DNA from: Hydnum rufescens UP504 | Taxonomy: Eukaryota; Basidiomycota; Agaricomycetes; Cantharellales; Hydnaceae | DNA: 64,000 nucleotides | NCBI GenBank assembly: GCA_014904985.1 | Contig: MU129094.1 | Coordinates: 11,672-75,671 of the forward strand | Reading direction: 5' to 3' | In this document: positions 55,552 to 64,000 of the stretch, piece by piece | Layout of the letters: each line of letters opens with the position of its first letter | Position numbering within the stretch: position 1 is the stretch's first letter | Translations under genes and position numbers: made by a program | The notes under the pieces: model-generated | Seen by the model: the letters and a program-made list of their open reading frames with translations, nothing else | The model's database searches: none | What the model was told of the DNA's origin: nothing

Positions 55552-56851
55552 TCACCATGTGTATATTTCTTGAGCTTCTAATTTCGCCGTGTAAGAAAGA
55601 ATGGATTTCCTATCTGGGCTAGATGCTCTCCCAGAGAACTTGAACATATGCCGTATCTGGGTGCTCTGAGGCCAATGACTTATGATCAATTTCGGTAAGA
55701 CACGGGAGATCGATGGGAAACCCACATATGTAAACAATGTACGATATATCGTGCCTGTCATAGCCATGGAAAAATATATAGATATATCCAGGCTGCCTCC
55801 GTCCATAAGTCGGCTCAAGACAGTATCCATCGCCTCCTTGCTAACGATGCCATACCATCGTCGAGCATACCGCATAACGATTGCAACGTGCTTTTCGAAC
55901 GATTGACGATTGTTTCTGCTCGCGACGCGTTCCTCATTCTTGAACTCTGAATTGAGCTTGGGAGCAGGGGTTGCACCGGAGACCACATCTCACTCATATG
56001 GTCTAAAGATTCTTCCTGGCCGTAAATCATCGGAGTCAATCCGGCTGATGTCAAGCAATGACGAGTGGCGGGTCTATTACCGTCATTTGGCCCAGTCGCT
56101 TCTTCGAAGGGCATGTTGGCCGCCGGAAGATGATCCGCGAAATCTGGGAGAAATTGACGTTCGACTTATCTTCCAACCTGAGTCTGGCGATTTCACAAGA
56201 ATTACGCCAACGACCTTACGTAATTGAGGGCGCGTACTCCCAGTAGTTCTCGCCTCTGCAATTGTCGGCACCGTAGGCCTACCGCATTTGGCCCTGGGGT
56301 AAACATCCTCAAAGGCGACGAATTTATCCCGGAAAATGTGTTGTGTCCTTGACCGTGTGTGCACATTTGGGCTCGGAAATCAGATGACGATGAGGACCTG
56401 TTGGGTCTTTTCGAGAACAACGATCATAAAGAACCACGAGATGAGGCTTCCGTACTTGGAACGTTTGGCAGGCCTGCGGCTAGGGACACACCTTCCCAAT
56501 GTTCCCATCTCGAGCATTCTATCAACACCGGAGAACGAACTGAAGAAGCAACGACGAAAGCCAGTTCCACTCGTTTTCTCGGTGGATCCATCGTCCGAGT
56601 CATTGCCGTATAAGGCACAACACCGACACTATTCTCATCTCTTTGTAATGTCAAAAGACGAGGCCAGAAATGGAAGGTGTTGCCCGCATGTTGGATGTGC
56701 ACTCTATTCGACCTGTACGAGATAATAATAGGATTCCCGATGATTGAATACTGGTAGGATATTTCGCAATTGGATGATTACCCTCGATACCATGAGGGAG
56801 GAAGGAGTCACGATGCGTCTCTCTCGCATCTTTTGGCATCAAGATCAGCAA
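55552..56851 (-). pseudogene. Unknown gene A fused to an HE...NC helical remnant
   Basis: 56750-56080 follows gene B (60.4-61.0 kb, plus) base for base over several stretches: GATGAGAATAGT, then KRSKYGSLISWFFMIVVLEK (B: KRSKCGRLIPPLFMLMILGK), the CCGAGCCCAAATGT stretch, and NCRGENYWEYA (B: NCTGGNYCEWT). Frames change repeatedly, so A is broken. 55986-55552 is a different protein part: EKHVAIVMRYARRWYGIVSK then AMDTVLSRLMDGGSLDISIY, which resembles the helical region of the neighbouring HE...NC gene (FADTLINMLVDGGLIITMEI). A therefore appears to be followed by the remnant of another HE...NC gene. Confidence 0.45.
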
Positions 56852-57548
56852 GGGGATAGGCCAGAATTCTTGAATTTTTCTGTTTCCATGCTCTCATTGA
56901 AATACAGGCACATCATCTCCATCGCTAGAGCGCAGTTCTCGTGGAGCAAGGTTTGAATCGTCGGAAACGAAGCGGAAGCAAAAGCCTCACAGCCACTGTT
57001 GCCCGACGCTCGTACGCAGGCTCGTTCCCAGCCTCTTGACACTCAACGGCTAGACTGAACGCGAAGGATGAGGTCTTCTGTTGTCTGTCAAGCTTGAGCT
57101 GGGTACGAAAGTGGTGCACGCACGAAACTTCAATCTTTCCGCATCGATCGCTCTCCAGCTGGTTCGCTCTGTCTCATATCACTCTTTCCCAGTCCCCTGA
57201 CGGTTCTTTCCGCAGTGTCCAATTGGGGGTCGCCTTCATCTAATACGCAGGAGATCTCCCAAACTTGGGGTACTTCACACGTGATACTCCGAAGAGTTTA
57301 AAGCAGTGTTTCCTCGTCCAAAGGTTTTTAGTTTTCCTTCGCATGTCACTTTCATGCGCATTTCAAATGATCCCCCGCTCTGTGGGATTGCGAACTAGGA
57401 TCTTGCTACCGCCGTGGGGAGGTATGGTTCATCACCGCGATTGGTGCATGCTGGCCTTGTGTATAATAATCATAACGGTGTATTTGGTGGGGCCACATCG
57501 ACGATCGCTCATGGACTTTGCTCTTGAATACTCGCTCGTATACGGTGG

Positions 57549-59305
57549 TTACAATACATCTGCAGTCCGATTGTCGTTCAGTCTCGCGCCCCCTCCATCC
57601 AAATCTAGCACTGCCCTCCAAACCCGATCCATTGCCTCTCGCATATCTTGCCCTACTTTGGCTGATGAGCCTGGTTGATAGCGGCCCACCACACTGCCAT
57701 GGTCTCGGATAAGTTTTAACACATATGGCTGTAGTTCGGAATGTGTGACATCGGCCAATGCAGCTATGAATTTGGAGTGGGAGACGTGACGGAGACGAGA
57801 AGGGATCTGGGCGGTATTATAAAAATGATCGTGGCTCCTCCTAGGTTTGGAGAACTTACCATAGGTCTGACACCGATGTAGAGGTGAGTGTCCGGGAGGG
57901 TCTTGACCACGGAATAGGCCAGTGCATCGCTCACTAAATCCGTCATTTCAGTTACAGTGCTTCGTACAGTTTCCCGCATTTTAGGGCGCATGACTTCCCA
58001 TCCTGCAACCCACTCTTCCATCAACGCGTCCCCTAATGCTGCCCATCTTCCCTCCTCCACGTCTTTCATCGCCCCCTTCGCTGCTTCTCGAATGGTATCC
58101 CGAATGGAGTTCCATACCTCGTCCCACTTGGTGTCATCTGTTACGAAACCATCGGCACCATGGGCCGCGAAAAGTGGAGTGGCTTGCATAATGGCATTAA
58201 ACCCAGCGACCAGTGCGGCACCTCCCCTTCGAGCTTCAAGGAAGTCTCGATGGGCAAAGGTCACTACTAGAGATTGGAAGGCATCCGCATCCTCCATCGT
58301 GAGGCTAATACTTGACAATGCAGTGGTTCCGGCATTTAGTATGCTAGCCATCACGTCACGACGAGCAACACCTCGCATAGCATCTCCGACGTCGTCTTTC
58401 CAGAGAGTGGTTCGAAGCGTGGAGACTCGCAAATCTGCTAATACAGAACGGAGAGTTGGCTGGAGCGCCGAGAGCAGCTCCGATCGCAACCTGAATCGCA
58501 GAAAGGTGTGCATCTTCGACCTCCACGAAGATCGGATCATTGCCCGCAAAGCAAGGCGTATGAGCCATTGTGGCATCGCCCAGGCTATGCGGGCACGCCG
58601 CGAAACGGCGCGCGAGAGCTGTCGCTTCAATTTAAGGTAGATCTCCATGGTGATTATTAGTCCTCCGTCGACCAGCATATTGATCAAGGTGTCCGCAAAT
58701 TTCGTCGATAATGCGTGGGCCAAGGTTTGAGAGAGCGTTTCCCAGGGTGAATCGAATGGGAGTCTATCCCATGGCACTGCGTGTCGCGCGATCACAACGA
58801 GCATTGTCCAAGAGAAGAAATAGCAATTGAAGCGCTGAAGGGTGTACCGTCCTGCCTTGTCGTCGCTGTGAATTCCAAAACAGATTTTAATGATGTTCGA
58901 AAGGTCCACGTCACTGCCCTGACAATGCAATTCGGCTAGGCAGGAGGAGGATTTGTCCAGGTTGGACAATGAATCAACGTCCTCAATGGTGTCAATCGAT
59001 TCGGTTCCAACACTTGTTACAGCGTTCATCGGGTTAGTTTCATCACCCCTCCGATCCAGACGTAATATGGAGTCGCCAGAAAGAATGAGAACAACATACT
59101 GGTGTTTGAGTGGTTTTGATTTCTCCATACGAAGCTGAAATGTGTTGATCTTGGTAGGACGAGGGCCAAGGGAATGATACCAGTCCATTATCCCGTTGTG
59201 TTGCCAGTCTGACCCAAATTGGATGCGAAAGGGACCGGCGGATCTGTGGGCCCTGGACGTGGTTATAACTGCATTAGAGAATGAGGTAGTGGCAGCAGAA
59301 GACAT
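57549..59305 (-). CDS. HE...NC family gene, intact, two exons (N7)
   Basis: Exon 1 is 59305-57860 (482 codons); a 53-base intron (57807-57859, GTAAGT to CAG) joins phase 0 to exon 2 (57806-57549), giving 567 residues. The start is the first ATG of the frame (MSSAATTSFS). KPLKHQYVVLILSGD (His68) and ILRLDRRGDE (81-90) match the HE and RIDR strands of the other copies. GRYTLQRFNCYFFSWTMLVV holds Asn160-Cys161. Residues 200-470 are helical, with LVDGGLIITMEIYLKLKRQL, Arg-rich helices and RDVMASILNAGTTALSSISL. The His-then-Asn-Cys order recalls NC-type permuted papain-like domains (LRAT, PPPDE), so an acyltransferase or peptidase role is possible but unproved. It lacks the coiled coil of the other copies. 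No signal peptide. It is flanked by paralogues A and B in inverted orientation. Confidence 0.7.
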
Positions 59306-60379
59306 GAACTAGTAACAAAGGGGGATGGTCGATGTCCAGATTGCAGTATACGAGGCGGAAAATAGTTGTCCAAGTCGCTCCCAAATATGGTACAAGTCAA
59401 TTTTCAAAGGACACTAAGCTATAAAAAACGCATTACTGTACAAAAGGGACCGAATAGCTCTCCAATTGACTTTCCTGCATGATGGAAGCGCGAAGCCCTG
59501 TATTTCCACAGGGCGGCGAGGTCGAGAATTTTGAGCATGGACCCCTCGCATCCGACTCACAAGATGTCAGAAAAAAAAAGCCACCAGGAAACAACCGTAC
59601 GGACTGTTGGATCGTCACGAAGAATGAGAAAGAACACTAGTGATCCCACCTGCATTGGAATCAGAAAATATTGGGTTGAGAACATATATAGACCGCTCCG
59701 TTTTCGGATCGGTTTAACTTTTGTCCGTTGGAAGCACAGCCATAGACTTCGGAAATGAAAGTTCGGATTATGCCTGCGGTTTACATCACGTGCCGGCGTA
59801 AGGTCATAACACTACACTACAATCACCTTGTATTCTGGCCCCGACGTATACTCCATAATCTGGCTAGCACCTGCCGTCCCTGGCACGCTGGGATGTCATT
59901 AAAATTGCAGTCCGATCGTGCTCGTAACACAGTTGTCGGTGCTTGCCTGCGGGCTGCTCCGCAAGAATGACAAAGTCTCTTCCCATACTCCCTTCTTTTG
60001 ATGAGGTAAATTTAAGTACCTTATGCCTATTGCATTGCGAGGCGGTCTAAAAACTCTCTCTTTCTTTTCTGAGGGTGCGGTTTGCTCAGCGATTTCTTTG
60101 TGGGATTGGAGGCTGACAACCTGCTCGAAGGGACAGTGGTGAGTATTCCATTCTGTTTCGTAAGACGGACACGCGAGTGTCCAAAAATTGGAAACTGAAG
60201 GGCATGTGCCTCCGAGCACGTCTGTATCCATGCCAAACGGCGTGAATAGTCTCGATGTTGGCGCTTTGTAGGACGAGCACTCAGACGGTAGATCCGCTCA
60301 GCGCACAGGTCCGACGTCTGCTTTCGGTACTGGCCCTCGTTTCTTTTCTCTTCTAACCTTAACTTATTAGTATGAGACC
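59306..60379. other. Intergenic stretch between N7 and gene B
   Basis: Presumed shared upstream region of two divergent genes. An A-run at 59571-59579 and a TATA-like ACATATATAGACC (about 59680) are present, but no start can be tied to them. Short frames on both strands (for example 60027-60236) look like chance. Confidence 0.3.
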
Positions 60380-61255
60380 GTCAGAATCTCTATTCTCGTC
60401 TCGCGAAGGACGAGTAGTGCATGTCGCAAGTGTGGGAAACGGCCCGCCCTTTGGAGGACTAATTATTGGTGTATGACGTCCTTTGCTATCGCAAAGAGAT
60501 GAGAATAGTATCGTTTTTGCGCCTCATCAGCCGAACACTCCGACAGTGGATTCGCTCAGCACACGAGGTAAACCTTCGGTTTTGGAACGGCTTTCGTCGC
60601 TTCATTCGCTCCCTGGCGCGTCAGAGACGGGAGCGTTGGGAAGCAGTACCCCTAAGGCCCGGTCTACTAAACGTTCCAAGTGCGGAAGACTCATTCCGCC
60701 ATTGTTTATGCTCATGATTCTTGGTAAGACCCAGCAGATGCTGAACTATCCTCGCATGTCCGAGCCCAAATGTACGTACACAGTTAAGGATATATAGCTC
60801 TTTATGAAAGTGAAATGATCTTGCGGGTGGGGGGGACCTTGAACCTCACTAGGACTGATCCTCCTGTCAATTGCACAGGCGGGAACTACTGCGAATGGAC
60901 CACCCCCTCCTCAATTACGAAGTTCCTTGGCGTAATTGTTGTCGTGACATCGTCAGACGTGGGTGGTAAGCTGAACCAAGTCGGATATCACGGAATCCTT
61001 GGAAGAAGCGACTTGGGCCAGATGATGCTAGTACACGACTGGAGACCCGCTGATGAACCCACCTATGTCCCAGGCGTGTTCGCCACTTCTTGGCATCAGC
61101 TAGATTGCTCAGATATGATCTATGGTGGGGGTGATCTTGAATCGCTGCTGCTATACGAACAGTGGCCTGTGGGATTCGGTGCTACTCTTGTTCCTGAGTC
61201 CAATTATCGGAAGTTCGATATTGATGAGTGCATTGTCCGCAGAAGTAATCACTAA
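60380..61255 (+). CDS. Unknown gene B, better-kept paralogue of A
   Basis: Exon pieces: ENSIVFAPHQPNTPTVDSLS then KARSTKRSKCGRLIPPLFML (possible membrane segment). After a probable intron near 60772-60830 comes a clean frame 60815-61255 ending at a stop: NLTRTDPPVNCTGGNYCEWT, SITKFLGVIVVVTSSDVGGK, GYHGILGRSDLGQMMLVHDW, LESLLLYEQWPVGFGATLVP, FDIDECIVRRSNH. Homology to A extends through most of this, supporting the reading sense. The order (short hydrophobic segment, then a Cys-containing Asn-Gly-Tyr-rich domain) suggests a membrane or secreted protein, but I recognise no family. Start not determined. Confidence 0.45.
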
Positions 61256-62503
61256 TCCTTTAGAATCGCGTCTGGCAGGTTGTGATCGTTACGCGATATG
61301 GTAGCCTCGATGAGCAAATTCATGTGCTTGGAGGCGAGTCCTGAAGCACGGTGTCGTACCAACGGGGCAATGGGTACTATCTTGAGCCAACTGGGTGAGG
61401 ACAAGCTGACACGCCGGGATGAGAGACTTCGTGCCTATCAGTATATTGTTTATATAAGCGGATCTCATCGATCTTCCGCATCTTATCCTAAGTCGCCCAG
61501 CTGAGAGCGCCAGGGAACGCGTCTGATTCTCATGGGAAGGGCATCCAGCCCGCATTGGAAATCGATACTTTCCTGACGACACGATTGGATCCGCAATATG
61601 TGCATGCATCGCACGAGTAAAGAAAAAGGAGGACTGTGAGTGACCCTTGCGAATTGTTACCTCGCCCCCCCCTCCGCGATCTATAAACCCTCAGATTGAA
61701 ACTGGCAGCCAATTCGTGGTCATCTCCTCCAGAGGCTAGGTGGACAGAATGAGATCACACGGGGGCAGTGGAGTGCACGCGATTGTGCCCCTTACCCTTT
61801 CTCATTTGTGGTTTGCTGATGCCAAAACTGGTGGGTGATAGATCACAGACACCGTCATGAGCAACACCAACGGCCTCACAGGATGAGGCAAATTTGACTC
61901 ATCTCCTGGGGCCCCACCCGCCCGCGGAGTGAGAACGCGGCCCCTGCATGCTTCACAGACGTAGGCTGGAAGGCCAAGGAGAAGAGAACGTCTTTGATTG
62001 CACATTCTATTAAGAAGTCAACCATGTCTCAGGCATCTGCACGCTTGACCCTTATTCAAGTGCTGGTCGAGGCCACGTGGAGGATGGAATGCTATCCACC
62101 TTGTTTCCACCCTTTCCCATTGCCCGTTCTTCGGTGCTGGCGATGACCACCGCAACACCATCTCTCCCAGTGGCCCTTAACGTTCCCCATGAACACTGGG
62201 GGGGTCACTGGCGAAGGCGGCTGGGGTGGCTGTTCCACACCGTCTTCCAGTAGGATCGGCCACTTTGGTGGTGGCTCGGGGGCTTTTTCTCTGCTGAGGC
62301 ACTCAATCCTCTCTGTTCTTATATAGCTCTGGGGACACCCAAGCCCACGCTATTCTATATCTCTCATTAATTTACAATCGACCCTGGGCTCTTCTCTGGC
62401 AAAGGTCATTGTAGGCAACTTGTGTGGCCTTTATTCAATTACGATTAATCACAAAATGTGATAAATCCCACGTTTCTTGATCATTATCAAGGCTGGAGAA
62501 CCT
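61256..62503. other. No recognisable gene
   Basis: Short frames only (for example 61298-61504 plus, 61530-61712 minus). A TATA-like TTATATAGCTC lies at about 62318. The stretch 62030-62480 is non-coding and might be a solo LTR or promoter, but no repeat partner is in the window. Confidence 0.3.
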
Positions 62504-63361
62504 GGAGGTGATTACTTGAAATTCGGGACTCTCAATCTAGGTGAGGCGATTCCATTGTCCATCCAGCAAAATGATTCTTTTGTAGGCGCCAGGATGGTGG
62601 CGAAGGGCAGTATGGACTGGCCGCATCCAGAGCCGAACAGATAGCAGGGTTTGATCGATGTGCCTTCGACCGCACGCAGTTCGTATGAGATCCTGTTCCC
62701 CAATCGCTATCAATTACAGTATATCTATTCGGACGCATTAGACATCCGTTTTGAACGTGGCATTGGCGGCTCTTCCAGGCATGAAACAGGGCTGAAGCGC
62801 TAGCGCGTGTCCTCAGACGCAGAAGCGGGCACTGAAAAGTTACTTGCAAAACTTTGGGCAGCCAAGTTCTCTCGATAAGCCCCAGGGTGTTACGCGGTCC
62901 TGACTACATGGTAGCCGAGAGAAGACTGCGATGAGGGAGGTGAGGACCGGTCGCCGAAAAGTCCCTTGGAACTCTCAATAACCCAAGTCGAAGAAAAGGG
63001 CTATCAAGCCAAGTAACAACCGCAAGACAATACGCAGCTGTAGCAAGATCATCGGGTGGTGTCAAGATATCAAGCCGTGCGATCGCAGAAGAATACCCCA
63101 TCTAAAGAAAAAGGTAAAGATCACACTTGAGCAAGAGACATTCAATTTGAACATGCTTCTCATTTTTGAGGTCGAGCCGGCGCTAAACTTCGTTTCACTC
63201 ACATTGCATGCAATCTCATTCTCGGGTGTGGCATCGGCCAGGAGGTTCTCTACCAACCCTCACTCTGTTTACCATGCTGTAGCTCATTCCGCGCCTTCTC
63301 GAGCCCCATACTTTGCTGAATCGAACTGGATGAGGATCGATAGTACACTTTATCTGAGAAA
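62504..63361 (-). other. Possible decayed minus-strand exons
   Basis: Minus-strand pieces such as GNRISYELRAVEGTSIKPCY (62700) and ARLDILTPPDDLATAAYCLA (63080; hydrophobic) look protein-like. They may be distal exons of the right-edge gene, but borders and family cannot be given. Confidence 0.25.
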
Positions 63362-64000
63362 AAACTGACAATTACCTCCGTGTACTTGTTTGCGAGGTTC
63401 TTCGACTTGGAGTGCAAGGTCTCATGATTGGCCAGAGTTTGCTTGGCATCTCGGACTGTCATCCATGAGTTTCTTGAGACATAGTAACTAAGCGTATGTC
63501 TTCTAAAGCGGCCTTGATAATAGTCAACGTCTGATCCATAAGATTCGACTTGACGAAAGCACCATCTGACGGAATCTTGCGGGGTTCGTGGTCGCCTTTC
63601 GAGGTCACTGGCTTTTCGAGGCAAAGCTGGCGAATGGGATTCTTCTTGACAGACGATCCCTGTATCCTTGGTTGAAGTCCGTCGGGAGCTGTCGCCGCCG
63701 ATGGTGGTGTCGAGTAGACGTTGAGAATATCATCCACTGGTTCTAAGGGCACGCGCCTCCGAGGCGAACGGACAGGGGGTGTAGGACTACGAGGTGGGGG
63801 TGGATGCGGCGCAGGAGAACCAGAGTAGCTTCGAGGTCTACCTCAATGGGATTTGCGACTCGGAGATTGAGCACGCGGTCCCATAGGTCGACGGATGTCC
63901 ATGGCATTGTTAGGGCACGACAGCATTCCCGCTATAACTGTTGGGGTGGTGCGGCCTGAAGGTTGAAGCAGTCGATGGAACACAACGAAAAGTTGAGGTT
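63362..64000 (-). CDS. Partial gene running off the right edge
   Basis: The minus strand reads from the edge through GMLSCPNNAMDIRRPMGPRA, a Pro/Ser/Arg-rich stretch (SPAPHPPPPRSPTPPVRSPR) and VPLEPVDDILNVYSTPPSAA to KSNLMDQT, then probably across a 45-base intron (about 63484-63528) into YYVSRNSWMTVRDAKQTLAN, HETLHSKSKNLANKYTE, ending at a GTAATT donor or running on to 63250. A TGA interrupts the Ser/Arg stretch near 63843. A disordered, basic N-terminal region followed by a helical segment is all that can be said; family unknown. Confidence 0.4.

Noticed and set aside
57957..58640. A 227-codon open frame on the plus strand
   Set aside because: It is the complement of the helical region of the HE...NC gene, whose own frame is open over 482 codons with a good intron.

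Overview
The window looks like a repeat-rich accessory region of a basidiomycete (Agaricomycetes-type) nuclear genome. The evidence is short introns of about 50-95 bases, several broken copies of the fungal-specific FunK1 protein kinase family, Ty3/gypsy elements with an adjacent chromodomain reading frame, Ty1/copia LTRs, a Fot1/pogo-like transposon and a Tc1/mariner transposon. I see no tRNA, rRNA or CRISPR array. Most reading frames are broken; the best preserved genes are a HAD hydrolase (13.9-15.6 kb, minus), a Tc1 transposase (47.8-48.8 kb, minus) and a two-exon gene at 57.5-59.3 kb (minus).

Layout. 0-8.7 kb: a large inverted repeat (arms 1-2307 and 5081-7490) around a spacer with a FunK1 pseudogene. 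8.7-9.7 kb: remnant of a PLAA/Doa1-type ubiquitin-binding gene. 11.2-11.5 kb: a GC-rich minisatellite. 11.7-17.9 kb: a member of the recurrent 'HE...NC' family, a FunK1 copy split by a 1.8-kb insertion holding a HAD hydrolase gene, and an unknown modular gene (V1). 18.0-26.7 kb: further copies of the modules seen at 0-8 kb, more FunK1 pieces and two more HE...NC copies. 27.3-30.1 kb: a decayed pogo element, followed by a 132-base foldback. 30.7-32.5 kb: a second V copy.

33-55 kb is a nested transposon stack. A copia gag (54.1-54.6 kb) is cut by gypsy element G2. G2 is cut by a Tc1 element inside the codons for its reverse-transcriptase YIDD motif and by gypsy element G1 inside RNase H. The 3' LTR of G1 is cut by a copia LTR. 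G1 has a separate downstream chromodomain reading frame with a long unknown tail.

55-64 kb is largely free of recognisable transposons. It holds an HE...NC gene flanked by two inverted paralogues of an unknown gene, and a partial gene at the right edge. The recurrent theme is the HE...NC family (seven copies plus one remnant): an N-terminal His-containing strand, an R[IV][DE]R-like strand, an Asn-Cys helix and usually a C-terminal coiled coil. Its layout recalls NC-type permuted papain-like domains (LRAT/PPPDE), but that is inference. Many lesions are TGA stops where Arg is expected, and in one case the sister copy still reads CGA, consistent with C-to-T decay at CpG.
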